64,000 bases of DNA from Apus apus (Eukaryota > Chordata > Aves > Apodiformes > Apodidae), in assembly GCF_020740795.1 (NCBI RefSeq), contig NC_067291.1, forward strand, positions 11,908,780-11,972,779, written 5' to 3'. The position numbers and the translations under genes were made by a program. Positions 47,201 through 62,200 of the stretch are shown here, piece by piece. Each line of letters begins with the position of its first letter. The first letter of the stretch is position 1. The notes beneath the pieces are model-generated. The model worked only from the letters and a program-made list of their open reading frames with translations, did no database searches and was not told the origin of the DNA.

Positions 47201-48364
47201 ACTTGTGCATGCAAGCAGAACAGGGTATAGTTTATAGTGTGTATATGTGAAAGGACTTACAGAGGCTTACTCTATAGTTAATGCAGACATAGAGTTTTAG
47301 CTGCTTGATCTATTACCTTTTAGTATCATCAGAGTAAGATGACATGGACACACCTGCACTGCCACGGAATGAGAAGAATAAGGGATTGTGTCCTCTCAAG
47401 CTGTTTGGCATTAAATGTTTCTTGGACTGCACCTTGCAGAAGCTCTTAGAAGGCTGCAGAAACTGGCTTTATTCCCAGCTGGCTGATTCAGCAAGAATTT
47501 AACTAGGTCCAAAAAAAGTTCCCCCCTTTTGTTACAATTTCCCTGGTTATATGTGTGGCTGCTCCAGGTCATCTACTGGGATGGAGAAGTGTGAAAGGAC
47601 AATGCAAGTACTGGTTACAATATGCTCAGATTCACCTCTTCTCTCATGGGGGTTTTCTTTGCTTTCCCAGCTACTGTAGCCTCTTGTTGGACATAGCAGT
47701 GGTGTGGAAGCAGAAGGCTAAACAAGCTCAGTGCTCTCTGTGGATGTATAACAAATGAAATATGCTAAAATATGGTTTGGCTTCCTCTCTTGAGAATCTC
47801 TTTTTATTGGATGTTTTCAAGGTCTCATTACTCATTTGGTGTTTTGTTTTCTCGAGTCTCCAAATAGTTTTAAATTGTTCCCTAGTGGACTAACATGGAT
47901 GTTGACTGAAAAAACCAATAGCTTAGTAGTGTCTTGAGTATTGCCTACTTGGTAGATGACGTTCTAGTTGGAAACTGCCAGGTACAGCCCACATATTAGT
48001 GATTCTTTCAGCTGATCTCATCAACATTTTTTTTAGAAAGCAGAAGAGGGAATACATCTGTCACTGGAGAGATGTGTGTGCTATGTAGGGGTTTTACTAA
48101 TGCCAGTACTGATAAGACTGCTAGAACAGGCTCTGTTTTGTTGGTCTGATTTCAGATCTATATTCATATTAATATAAGGCACTTTCTTGTGACTAACAAT
48201 TACACTTTTCCTCCATACTCAGATGAGTCTTTTCATGAAATAGCCAGCTCAGGGCTTGGTTAGCAGTTAACTGGGCAAATTGAATGGTGGGAAGTCTGTG
48301 AAGGGAAGGTGTAAAACACAGCAAAGGGTATCACCCTTTCACCGTGTGAATTCCTGGTCTGCCC

Positions 48365-48450
48365 ACACTTGAGTACTGTATACAGTTCTGATCCCTTTCT
48401 GAACGGGGTGGAAAAGCTAGACAGGATCAACTGGTAACTTGTTTCTTCCA
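48365..48450 (+). mobile_element. Old CR1 fragment
   Basis: cacttgagtactgtatacag followed by ttctgatccc resembles the CR1 segment 'ggagtactgtgtccagttctggg', which lies upstream of the part kept in the 32.1-kb copy. Diverged and short. Confidence 0.5.
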
Positions 48451-51400
48451 GTGGCATTAAATAAAACATTCAAAACAAAAACATGTGTTTGTACTCCATG
48501 TAATGATCTTCGGCACTCCTTGCCATAGGCTTTTCCTGAGTAGAAGGTTACATGGATTTCAGGGGAGGAAGGACGAGTACTGGGAAGATCCACTAAACAC
48601 TAAAATATAGACAAAGCACAGCAGGCTAAGAAAAGTAGGTGAGTCCAGGGAAGTATTGCACATACTTACTCTGGTCATGCTGTTTGGGTGTCCAGTTATG
48701 ACTTCTGTCAGAAGCTGACGAGCTAGATAGATCATGGATCTGCACCAGTTCAGCTCTTCTTAAATGATTTTGATGTTCTTTGGGGGTCTATGCTTGAGTG
48801 TTCTTGAACTAGAAGTTGGAACCAATGCCTAGACCAGCTGTTACTTGTGACACATTTTTTAAAAAACAACATTAAAGAAATACATGCTCGAGGTGTCTCT
48901 GGAGGTATATCCTCAGATGCATAAAAACTTGCTCAGAACTTGCCCAGGTGCCAACATTCTGAGCTTCGTCGTGTCTGCCTGGTGCATTTATTTTTATGAC
49001 ATTATTTTTTTTTCTTTACAAACATTTTTATTGTATTTCTGGTGCATTTTCAAATTTTAAAGTTTTGGAATTATTTTTAAAGTATGCAAGGAAATTTGGG
49101 TCACCTTGCTTAATTGCTAGAGTATTTTCTTGTTTTTAAACAAACACTAGTATTTCCTTGAGCAAGATAAATAGAGAAACGGCTTCTGATGTTTTACTAA
49201 ATAAGGCTTGGCTTAAATTCCACTTTCATTATGTGGTCAGTCCTTCTGTAAGACACAAATATTCCAGACATTTTCCCTGCATGAGTGAGCACTTGCCTTC
49301 ACCCCAGTGTGAAACTGTGCACCCAAATGCTTTTCCCATTTCCTCTTCCTACCTTTCAGTTTTATTTAGTTCAAATTTAGAACACAATAGGTTGGTTAAA
49401 ACTGTAAGCCTCCCGAATGCCATCTTAATGAATGGGTTTTTACCATGCAGCTGTTTATCTTCTACTAAGAGGAAACTATAAATGCTATAAATGTATTTTT
49501 AATGCCAGGAGCTGGGCTTAAAATGCCATTACTTATCCAGTGGGAATAGATTTGAAAATTAGTAAGCAATTAGATCAGTAGGCAAATACATTTTATTTAA
49601 TGTTTCAAGTCTCATGGGCCTTTCAAATATCCTGTTAGCATCACCTGTTCTTAACTTGCAACCTTTTAAATCTTTACCTAGTGTTAAGTAGCAGTGTTAC
49701 TTTGAAAAGGAAATTTTCCTGTATATTTTTAATTTTTATTTTAGCTGAATTTTAATGTTTTAAAAAAACAACACAACAGAAAACCTGCATAGTTTCTCCA
49801 TGGGCAACAGAGATGTACTGGGAACACTAAGCTTTTCTTGGAGAGAATGTCTTCCTGTAGATAACCATCTTGAGAAGGGCTTTAGCTGGGATAACAGAAC
49901 ATGTGGGACTTGTTCTGATCTTTTGAACTTGCTTAAATTATGTCCTTAGCAAACATCAGTGATGTATTTGTTTATAATTGCTTATTTTTCTTGCTGAATT
50001 AGACCTCTGTGAGCCATCTGTCATATGCCACATAGAAGCCACTGTTTAGAAATAGGAAAAATAGAGAACTGTAAACTTTTTTTATTGTTTCAAATGTGAT
50101 GGCCCGTCCTTGAGAAAAATGAAAAACATCATTGTCCTCTTCACCTGTATTATAGGAGTGTCCCATCATTCTTTGTCTGCCAAAGTTTGCATTGAATCAG
50201 TGGTAGTATGAAAACTCTCAGCCTAGGCACTGTAAAACCTCACTCCTGTAAAAGGTCCAGGCTGGAGAGCCCCCTGGACTTCATTAGGTTACTGTGCCAC
50301 AAGGAAAACCTTATTTTGTAAAATTCAGGCTTTCTACTTCAACAACACGACATTCTGCACTTGAATTACAGTGCCAGTGAAGTCTACAGGCACTATGTGT
50401 GAGACATCAGTGGGAGTTTTCCCTGAGTGAGACCTGCACATAGGAAGCAAACTGAGGCTGAATTTCATTAGTACTAACTAGCTGGTTATTATATTTCCTA
50501 TTGTGTGGTGTGAATCATTTCACCTCCACATAACTGCTAAGGACAGGTGGCATTTAAATCTGTGTCTGCAGCTGTTAGTTTTCTTGAAAATCATCTGTAT
50601 TTATCTATCTGGGGAAAAAAAGGCAATGTTAACAAAAAATATAATTTCCTTGTTGTTTATAAACCTTGCAAAATTTGAAGGGATTTCTATTTTTTTACAT
50701 GTAACTTTTTTATTGTGTGTCATTGAAGACCATTTTATCAGGTGTCCCTGACCATCCATGTTGGCAGGAATTTCTCCAGACTACTGCAGAGGGAAATACA
50801 AAAACAGTCCTTAGAGCACGTATGCTATTTTTCAGGAAAGCTGAAGCAGAACATGGAAATTCACTTTTTAAAATTTCGTGTGTGTTTTTGTCCCTTTGCT
50901 GTATTCAGGAGATTCCTTTCAGCCTTTTAAAGGGCTGCATTCTCCACTGCATGGTGCAGTTCTGGTAATGAAAACAGAGGGAAACACAAGCACACCATCA
51001 ATAAGGAAGATAGAGAGTTGATTTCTACATGTAGCATTTTGTCTGTGCTTATGAAAATTGACATCATGGTGTTGGAATGTTGACCGTGTTTTGCATTTTG
51101 CTAGCTGCTTTTACTGGAAAGCATGTGTTTCAAAGGGAGTTTTCAATTTTTATAAGTCTTTGCCTCCATAATAGCCCAGTCTTATTTTGAATGTAGACTT
51201 CAGCTATGAATAAAATTTAACTCGTGAAGTAAAAGATTCCTCTGGCACAGAATCTGAATGACTTACACAAACATTAACCAATAATGTGCATGTCTGGATC
51301 AGAATAGTCAATCCAACCTTTGTGTTTCACTCAACATTGTCTTAGTCTGTTAAGAATGACTTACCTTGAAAATAAGGATACCGAGTTCTGAGCATTTCTT

Positions 51401-54400
51401 CTCAAGAAAAGCTGTATTAAGTATGGAGAAAGCATAGTTGGCTGCACAAAAACAGTTCTTTGTGTGGAATTTTCACTAATGCGGTTTCTTGGCTTCAGAT
51501 GGATCTGTGAAAGAAGTGAGCTGAGAAGTGAAGAAAACAGGCTAGCAGCAATGAAAAAGTGGCAGTAGCCCTTCATCTTGAGAGTAATCTTGCCAGATAA
51601 AATTGGCAAAATTAGATTAGATTATCTTTCAGTAATGGGTTTGCCTCTCCCTTCAACTTTCATAATACAACTCATTTTCCCAGAGTTTGTGTTATATGCT
51701 CTGTAGAAAGTTGGCAACCCAAGTTTCTCATGTCATCAACTCTATGCGGTCTCCTGAGAGAAGAGCTTCCTGGTACAACATCCTTGCACCTGCTAGTTCT
51801 TTCCTAGCTCTTCTCAAAATCAGACTTCTCTGAACCCCTTCACAAAATACTCCATGCTACTTAAGCAGTTTAATTTTTATAGCAATGTGATTCCCCAAGT
51901 GATAAGGGACAGATCTAGTTCCATTAACTTGTCCTTGCAAAGAAGGACCCAAATTCTTGGTGGTATATTCAGTGTCTAAGATTGATGGGTTTGAAAGAGT
52001 TTGACATCTGCAGTTTTCTGAGAAATTACATCTGCATCTTCAAATTAAATCAAAGGCAGACCTTTTAGGTGGTGATGTGCAATGTTGAAAGCCTCAACTC
52101 CCTGCTGAAGTTTAAGACTATTCCTGTATGTATACTGTATGGAAATAAGTGCATGTATAGTGCATGCAATTGCACTAACAGTCTCAGGAATGAGATTGTC
52201 TGTAGCTGGGTTTTAGTCTGAATTGTGTTAGATAACTGCAAGTTCTTGAAGCACTATTCTCTGTATAACTTACAGGATTGCTTATAAAGTACTACACAAT
52301 GGTTCACCCTTGTGGTCTTTCAGTTGAGAAAATACACACAAGCACATCTTTTTGCACAGCTAAATGAGAATGTGGATTAAGAAAAATGAGGAGTGATGTT
52401 TCCTGTGAAAAGGTGATGCAGCTTGCTAGGCTGAATACCTGCTTGAACTGGGGCTTACAGCGGTATGATTGGTCTTGTAAAATGGACACCAGCTTCCCTG
52501 CACTATCTTAAATTTTGTTCAGCTTTTAAAATACTGGTGAAGCTAATCTACATCTGTTTCTCTATTTGGAGGGCTGCCCTAGGAGCCTGTGCTGTTTGTG
52601 TGGGCTGCTAGCACCAGATGATCCCTGCTGTAGTCATTTTTCTCTCTGTGGATTTGCATGAGAGTTGGTGTGGTACTCAGTTCTTCTGCAAGGCTCTGGA
52701 GCTCTGTGAAGGCTTCTCAGTAGGCTTAATTTATTCATGGCTGTTGTTATGGAGGGCATGTAAAAGCTCACAGTTTTCAGAGATGTAAACTGGCTCAGAG
52801 GGCTCTCACCTGTCTGTCATTTTCCTGTATCTTTTAAATAAAAAACCATAACACTTAACAAATTTTTTTAAAAAACATAATTATTCTTAATATTTCATCA
52901 CATTTTGATGTGAACAGCTAACTTTCCATCTGAAATGTTCAATTCTTAATTGTCATGATAGCTGCCTATGACTTTAATTTGTTATTTCTAGAATCCTATT
53001 TCAAGTGCAGCAAGATTTGTGCAAGTTTTATTGTTGGGGTGAAATTTAAACTTTATTAGGATTAAGTGTTTAATAGTATAATTTGCTGCCTATGTTGCAA
53101 ATAGAAATGGCTATGAATAGATCCTCTGTAAAAAAAAATCTAAACAAACACTTGATATGTTATGTAAGGATTTAAATCCAATATGTTGGTTTCTTTAACT
53201 AAAGGAAATTATGAGAAGAGGTTTGCAAAGAAGGGTTTATTCTATTAACTTCCATTTCTTTAAAACATTTCTCAACTCCAGTTGAATTTGGTTTTTGTGT
53301 TTCGACTTTGTTTAAAATGTTCTGTACATAACTTCCTTTGTTCCTTGAATGTTATTCTGGATATAGTACAAATTGGCTGTTTTTCATACACTTGAGAGGA
53401 GAAAAATATTATTGGTAGTAGGTGGAATATTTATTTAAGTGGGGTGCCCTGTTTTTCTATTTGTCCACTCACAGTAGACTTGAGGATTTAAGTGTAAGGT
53501 TTCCTGTTATATTACTGGAATTTTTAAATGTAATTTTTATACCTTTTAAAGAACGGGAAGAAAGGCTCTCCCTTTCCTACATGTCTCTTCAGCCCCCAGC
53601 CTCTCAGGATGGGGTAGTACAGAGCACGTTGATTTACAATAAGTATCAGGTTTTGGCTTAAAGCTGAAGGAGTAAAAACAGGAAGGCATCACAGCCTTGT
53701 GATTTCTCAGTCTGCAGGAGGCATTTGATTAATGTGTGAAATGCTGGTGATTGGTTTGGATTCTTAAGGCTTTTAGACAATTTGGAATGATTGTGTTTGA
53801 AAATGGGAATTAATAGTTTTGGTTTATTTTGAGATTCAAAGACCATAATAAATCTTCTTGCAAGGGCATTTTGACTTGTAGATTTTATTATTGTCCTATA
53901 CTTCCTTTTAAAGTGTGTAGGTGCTTTTTTGAGGACTTTATTTAAGTAGGTAATCAGGCTTTCTTTTAGAAATTGGTTGTATTTTTTATAGAACAATTTG
54001 CAATCAGCTCCTTCCTCTGTTATTAAAGCTGGAGTAACACAAAATGACAGGAATTGTGGCATGCATCATCTTAACTCTAAGGAAGAAAAAGCACATAGGG
54101 AAGAGGCAAATCTCAGTAATTTTTGTTCTATTTTGTGGTTGGTTTTTTTTGTTTTGTTTTTCAGGAGGGCAACAAATTTCAGACCTTGTGTGAATGTGTA
54201 GGATTCCCTTCCATGTTTCTACCAGGAACTATAAAAAGCTTGTATGAAGGCACAGAATAATTACAGCCTGAGCCAGGCCAGCAAGTTGGCTTTTTTCACT
54301 ATAATCAGGATAAAAGAACATCTCTCTTGGCAAAAAGAACTGGGCTCTGAAATAGAGATGTTCTGGACTGATAATTTCAAGTACAGCCAAACTTGCAGAG

Positions 54401-57400
54401 AAATACACAGGTTAAGATTTATACTCAGGTCTTGTTATTTAAAATGGATGCTGTTTAGGCTTTATATAATAACATTTTACTCTGCACAGAGTGCAGAGGA
54501 AGACAGCCCTGTAAAAAGTGCAAGTGAAAACAGGACTTCAGCACTGCTTCACTGTGAGAGTGAGATGATTGTTTACAATTTGTAAAGCCCTAGAGAATGC
54601 CAACAATAATTAAGCAGGACAAAAATAGATTAAGTGAATCATTAAGAGCACAGTATTTCACTATATTGTGTAGGTTCTGCTTCAGTAGTTTATAGTGTCA
54701 TGGTTGCCTTCAGTCTGAGAAGTCATAGATTCGTAGGGCATCAGGAATCTTCTGCAGTTAAATAAAAGGGTAGATGAATTTATTTCCCTGCCTTTGCACA
54801 GTCCATTGTTCTTGGATTCTGTCTGTATTTTGAAAAGTCTTAAAATGCTAAAGACAAACATATGAAAATCTGGAACCATGCTAAAGCTTTAGATATTGAA
54901 CTGTTAGGGTTGGCCTCCTAACTCACATTAGCTTGTACTGGCAAACTAAGAGCTGACTGTGGATAAGAAAATTCAGGGGAGGTTATTGCCACAGATCCAT
55001 CCAACACTGCTCTGGAATAGTTGAAAAATATTCTGTACGAATACTGCCCTTCTGTAAATCTTTAAAATTAAACTATGCTGTCAAGAATTCCATTTAACCT
55101 TACATGCAAATGGTAGCAGTAAAATAAAAGCTGATAAATATCCAGGCACTGGATATCTATTGCACTCTTAGAAATCAGGTGTGTATTGGGAACTCTGCAT
55201 TTCCCTTGCCCTGGCAGTTTTTAAAAGTACCGAGCGGAGCATTGCTTGTATTACAAGAGGCATGACAGCTTCTCAAAAGACAAGGTCAAGTGAACAAACC
55301 AAGACTGTGTATCCTTTTAGAATTCAGTATACAAAAGCTAATTTTGAAAACCTGTTCCTTAGTAGCTGTCCTACTTCTGAGGAAAAAGTAGTGCATTCCA
55401 CTTTGAAGCAGGGAAGGCTGAATGACTCACCTAAAAGCTGTCTGTGTCACTTAGAGTTAATTACTGATTTTGCATGCAAGACAAAAGCATTAAGAGATTT
55501 TGATTGTACCACTAGCAATGATAAGAACCCATCCCTCCACAGCCTTTCCTGTATTGGTCAAGGTAGGAGGACCTTTCAGTAGCTTGATGACAGCATCTAC
55601 TTCCTGCCTGGTCTTGTCTTATTTTCTGTTACTGGCAGATTCCTTGAAATGCCAGTAACAGGGTACATGCTGAAGTATTATCACCCCTACAGTTAGACTC
55701 TTCTAACTGCTGGATAAGAGAAGGAAACTAGGCAGCTTATCTTGCTAGCCATCTGCTGTGCCTCCATAAACTCCAAAGCAGTATTCTGAAGGAGTAAAAT
55801 TATTCTGTTACACTTCCCGTAGAAAGATTATCATTATTGGAAAGCACTGCATGACTTATGACATGTCTCAGTTCATTTGTCCTGGGAGCCATCCACTGTA
55901 TGTACACATCTGCTTCTGTACACCCACACAGGATGGGAAGATATTCCTCCACAGGAAGGTCTTCCGTTCCCTCAGTGTGCAGGTGGTATGTTTTGGCAAA
56001 TCACGTATTGTGGATGTGGTAGCCAAATTCCCAAGATTAATGCACACACAGTGAAGGAATTCACTCTACTTCAGCTATTTGAATGAGAATGCAAGATGGG
56101 TTACTAGGAGTATAATCACATGACCCATCTTCCAGCATTCCTCCTGTGATACCTGTTTTAATCAGTTATACCGCTCCTGGCAGTATACCCTGAGAGAGCT
56201 AAAAAGGTAAGTTGGTGAGATCAGTCACAGCGAACACACTTGGCGCTTAAGATATTTAAAAAGGAAATGCAGAGTGTTTAAGAGGGTGTCATACTTTTTA
56301 AAATTCCAAAACACTAGACAACCTCTTGCCTTTGAATGACAGACCTTCTTGTGTGTTTTCCATTCTTCATGCTTTTTCTGTTGTACTGTTCAGTGAATGT
56401 CTTTGTATCATTTTAAAACTGCTTAATGGAATTTCTTTGCTGGTCATGGAAGATGAGTGATAAAGCTGTGTTGAAACTATCATGATTAGAGCTGGCATCC
56501 TGTTCTGAATTAGCAGTTTCTATTTTCATTTTAAGTCTGACTTGCTCAGCTGTGTCCTTTAACAGTTCAGCAATTCCAGTTCATTTGGAGGACTTATTTC
56601 ATTCTTTCCAGCTACAGATCTTGTGTTTATCTTTTCTCACCTCAGTAAGAGCCCTTTCCCCTCCACCATATCAGTCCTCCAGCATTACTATACACATGTA
56701 GAAGAATCAAAATGAGTCATTAAACTAATGACCATTAGTCTTAGCAGTTGTCAGTGAACAGATGCCTGCAGTGCCTGTCATGTGAGCTTTTAATTGCCAT
56801 TTTTTTTTTTCCAACTAAAGCAGAGTTATCTAAGTAGAGGCTTACTAGTAAGTGAAATACTGCCAGTTAATGCTAGTAGATGAATTGTGATCAGGAAGGG
56901 GACAATTTTTAGATTGCTGGTCCTCTTTCATATTTGGTCTCACTTAATTTGGAGACTTTGCTTTTTTGGGGGTGTGCATCTGCTTCTTCTGTTACATTAT
57001 TTGCTTTTTGTTCTCTTATTGACCTTTTTCTAGTCAGCCTTTGTTTTTTTAATGCTGACCAGTGTGTCTGTCTGGCTCAGTACAACACACAGTTAAAACC
57101 TTGCCTTGCTTGAGACACTTTCACTGGCAAGAAAGAGACAAAGGCAAAGTACACTTTGAGAACAACCACTGTCTCTCTCCCAGAAAACTGAGTACATGAG
57201 AAAATGAATGGATCAAAGATATCAAGACTAACATCACTGGGCTGAGGGAATAGCCAAGTTGACATTTAAATGAGGCTAAATTAAATATGTAACAGTGTGG
57301 ATGCATGCATGGAGAGGTGAGTTGCCGTGTTTGAACAGTGGGCCTGGGTCAGGGAAGGTATTGCAGCAGGTGGAATTGTTCATGGTGCTAGAAGTCTGTG

Positions 57401-59225
57401 GCAAAAATTTCAAAGTGGTAGATGAGCAACTGAGATTTTGATAAGACAAAGATAATTTCTTTGCGAAAATGGCTTACTAGGAAGTAGCATGCTTTACCTG
57501 ATGGTTGGTGTAGCAGTATTCCTGACATCAGGAAAGCACAAAAAGCTTAAAAACTGCATTTGAGACTTAGAGACTGCGTGCTGGGAACAGTTTCTGTCGG
57601 GAATTTCTATTTAAAATCATGCTGAAACAGGTGTGCACATGTGGAGGGCACTTGGCTGAAAGGCATTCACCTCATGTGCCTTGTTAATAGCTTTAAACCA
57701 ACATTCCTACAGCATAGCCATGACCATTTAACTGCTTCCTTATTGTGAAAATGTGCCTGACTGAGTCAGCGTGCTAGGCTGCTCGGCCCACAAACCCTGC
57801 AAAGGGACTTACTGCAATAGAGAAAGAAGAGTAGATGAAGAACTGGGTTAATGTCACTAAAATTCAGAAGTGGTGAACGACTAGCAGTGGAAAAGTCACA
57901 TTTTCCTCAGCATGTGTTAGACACATTCATGTGCTGAGCTGTTGTAAATCATGTTAACCCGAGAGTCAACATCTGGCTGTGGCATTCTCTACAGTTTAAT
58001 TTCTTTCAGGTGAGAGAGGATTCATCAGCTAGAGGTAACAGGGAGAACCATTTTGATTATTTACACTTGTATTCAGGGTGGTCTGTCTTTGTAACAACAC
58101 CAGCAACCCCCCTACCCCTCTTGGGAGATATGTTGACAAGATGGTAGCAGGCACTTTGAGTGCTCCTCTGAAAAAGGTGGATAAAGAGCAGTGTTAGCCC
58201 AAGCTCTCCTATTCTGAGGGACAGCAGTACCAGGAGTTTTTGTGTAAGTATTTTGGTCACTCATGGGTGCTGTTAGGCTACTGCACACCACCTTGCCCAT
58301 CTTGTCTGAGGAAAAAGGAGAAAATTGTTTCTGATGTTAAAAGACACTAATATAGCACAAAAACCCTCAAGCCCCTACAGTCCCATCCTAAGGCCTAGAT
58401 CAGAAGCTAGGCAAGTTCAGAGCAAATATATACAGAATTTTAGCAATCAAGTTTATTTGCTGTGGAAATAATATACATACCAGGTGTATTTCCTTTTCCT
58501 TGATACACTCTGAACTAGCTGAATATTTAAAAAAAAATGTTTCTTATTTAAAAAAAGAAGTGATAGACTTATGACAGAAATTACTTCACCTAGTTCTGTG
58601 GCCTGTGTTGTGCAGGTCATCTTAGTGCCCTTGGAATGTACAGAAGCTCTGGCGCCACTGAGGTCAGTTTCTTGGGCAATTTTGCTCCATTAATCTGTAT
58701 ATTCATAAACCTTTACACAGCCTTATCTATGTATATTTACTCTTTGTGGAAGTCACTGAAATAGGTCAGCAAACACTGCTGATCAATGAAGATTGTTCTT
58801 GCATCTTGGAGCTATTTCATTCTTAGTTATTTTAGTATAGCTGGGTGACCTTTGTGTGTATGACATTGAGTATCTTCTTTTTTAGAGGGATATTTGTGTC
58901 TTACAGAAACTGATTTTATTTATCTCTGAAGATTAATCTTGCCACCTGATTCTTCAGCTTACTGAATTATGCCTATTGATATGGTATTTACAGGGCTATC
59001 TGAGGGTCTCATCTATCGAGAAGTTTTGTGATGGTAGATGTTGATTGTCAGAAACTTTCTAGCTTTCTGATCTGTCAAAGCTGCTTAGTTGCATGGTCTG
59101 CTGGTTCTCCTACTTGAGTTTTGGGCTGCTTGATCTTCAAAATAGTTGCATCAAAGATGTATTTTCTTACTGAGAAATTGTCCATTCTTGGTGACTGAGT
59201 TTTCCTCTTTCCAGGTCCGTTTCTA

Positions 59226-59264
59226 TTGTGATTATTTGTGATAATTTGTGATAATTGTGATAAT
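59226..59264. repeat. 10-bp tandem repeat (TTGTGATAAT), ~4 copies
   Basis: Units ttgtgattat, ttgtgataat, ttgtgataa, ttgtgataat follow each other directly. Confidence 0.85.
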
Positions 59265-62200
59265 TTACAGTAGCAGGGAAATTCCATATGTTTCATCTAC
59301 CATTCAGTCATGATAAACACCACGCTGTTGCTGATGACAGCATTGCCTAAACAGTGTGCAGTGAAGAGAAATTACTAGTGCCAGGGCAGACTTTTCTGGG
59401 GCTGCATTCTTGCCTGTATTCCCCTGCCACCTGAATCAGAGCAGATGTACTGAGACTGAGAGCAGGGAGAACCTCCCTGTCGCTGGCAGTGCAAGGCTGG
59501 GCAATGCACTGCAATGTGTGATACAGAGTCACTGCTCAGCCTTGCCCATGTTACAAGGGTTTCTGTTTATAATTGCACCTGTGAACATCTTTAACATCAA
59601 GATCTTCAGTATTCAGCTCTGAAGTATATAGTGGTTTAGGATTCTTTTTTCCCTTTGCGCCGTGTTTTTAATACCATTCCATTGCCCCACACGTTTCCCT
59701 TCTTTGTGTTTTCATTATACAACAGGAATTCTCATAAAAATCTGGATCCGCCACTGCTTTTAGCAGGTGTTTGCCTTTTGAGTGCCAGAGTTTTTTCCCT
59801 TATGAAGCTTATGGATGAGAATTGCACTGCCCTTAGGCACAATTTCAACTGGAGTATATGAAAAGCATGTTACTATGTCAGTTCAAATTATATCATTCTT
59901 GAAGAAAAAAAAAAAACCTGAAAGGAAATGAAATACAAATAATTACACTAACATAACATTAAGGTTATAATTTCACTTAAAAAAAAATAAATCAGGAAAA
60001 TCTGAGTCAGGAGTTTCATGTCATTCTTAGCCAGGCTTTCCTGAGAGCAGCCTTTGTAAAATGAGGATAATGGCAACTTGGAGTCACACGAGATCTGTTG
60101 ATGAATAGTACTATAGTATATAAGAAATAAGTGTATTTTCTAACTGTGTAATATCCTGTATAGGAACTAAGTATTTTTAAACTCTTGAATCCTACTTTCT
60201 TTCATCATTAGACTGTTTAACTGATAGTGGCTAACAATAATTTTGCAGTACCCAACAATGTGCTAGGTCCGATTTTGCTCACACATATATATCTGAATTG
60301 CTGTCCACTTGTATTGTCTTCCTTGGTGTGTTTAAAGCTGCATGGAGAAAGGTTGGCCATCTAGCTGAGGATATTGTTCATTAAACCCTGAGCCCTTCAG
60401 TCATGTCTGTGTGAGCATATCACTGTGGCCAAATGAAAAAATGGGGGGCATGTTGCAAGGGCTGTGCAGAGTTTCTTAAGATGTGGTGACATCAAGCTTC
60501 ACCAGCCCAGAATTCTTGCTTTATATTAACTTTTAGGAGGCTTCATGTTTAGATGCAACTCTTGCTTACCTGGGAGCATTCACACCCTTCCTGTACCCTT
60601 TCTTTGGCATTATTAGAGCAATTATCCAGTCTGGATACTGGGTAAGCGGGTGAGAAGGAAGTAATTTACTAGAAGATGATGTTGCCCTTGCAAGCCTATT
60701 GGGTGCTATTTACCTCACTAGTGAAGGATTAGACACCTGCAGCCCATTGCCTGCTACAGCCTCTCATCTCATGTGGTGTTCAATCATCATTTTTTTTGTA
60801 TTAACATTGAATAACCCTAAATCCTTTGTTAATGCATGACCTGCCAAAGAGACTAAGATGTCTTGCTTGCCCCTCCATGATAAAAGCTCCTACTCCTCAA
60901 GGAAGAAACTGGACTCTGTCATTTCTAATGTAATGTTGTGCTTTTTTTTACTCCATTAGCAATGCAAATCTTCATTCAGTGCATGTGTTAATTTGTCACT
61001 GTCTCTGACAGGGATCCTACATATCCTTAAATTGTGCTCCTTTCTTGCCTTTTCTAAATAAATCTGCTGTTCCTCAAAGATTGTGCTTCCAGTCTCCTCC
61101 AGTATCTTGCATTCATAGATAAATATGAAAGACTGTGTGTTTATTTCCTGCGAATGAGTCTGTTTAGTTCTTAGCAGTTTGTCAGTTTAGCAAAAAAAGC
61201 TTCACCACATGGTGTTTATGATAAAGAACACTAACAAAAGTTTAGAAAAAAAATATTACAGGCTATACTGGTTTCTTTGCTAAGATGGTGACAGTAAGTT
61301 TGTAGCATATTTTTCTATGAACATCATAAGGACCTTCAAAAAACTTCAATTAATAGGAGGTAGTGTCCCAAGGAAACATGCTTAAGTAACACTGGAAGGA
61401 TTTGTGACAAGAATTTTACCAGTTATTTGGTTGGAACATATAAATGATAAATAATAAAAATAAATAAGAATAAAAAGAGTTTTGTTTGCAATAGTGGAAT
61501 ATATGGTGACAGAAGGGATTTAAAAACCTCATTTTGTAAATACTTAAGTCACCTATGTCTGTCTTTCTTTAAAAAGAAGTTTTAATGAAATAATATTTTC
61601 AGTCTCATTTCCAGATTTTTTACAAGATTTTAAAAATTCCATTCCCTTTCACTTTCTAAGGCACAGATGAGTGTTCATCAAGAGGATTTTAGTAAAAGTT
61701 CAATCTTTAAGAAAAAGAAAAAGTGAAAGTATTCCCCAGTCACTTCCCCTAGCCCAAAGCACCAAGCCTCAGAGAAATTGCAGCTGGAATCTTCCTTCAT
61801 TTAAATTCATTGTTAGAATTTTTGCCTTGTAAGGGAGTGCTTTATTTAAGATAAATTGCTCGGGCAAGATCTTTATATAAAATACATAAATAAACAGGGA
61901 AGTGTGATAGAGCAGTCAAGCTGTTTATACAGGATATAGGAGTTCAAGAATTAATTCCTTTTTCCCTCTTGAGCAGGCACAGTTCCCCCTCACCATACTG
62001 CCAGTTCCTCTCAGCCTTTCAATATTGATGCCACTGGCATATTTAATGCAGCTTCTCAGCATCTGTAAGGAGATAAAGCAGACATCCTGCTGTCCTGTAT
62101 CCTATCACAGTATCACCACTGTGGCACGCAATCAGAAGATAGGGATTAAAATTACTGATTTTTTTGTTTGTTTGTTATCTAGTTTCTTCTCTTACTGCTG

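Noticed and set aside
53658-55582. Three open frames of 113-134 codons (53,658 -, 54,244 +, 55,181 +)
   Set aside because: No recognisable domain or convincing splice pair. Frames this long are expected by chance in 64 kb read six ways.
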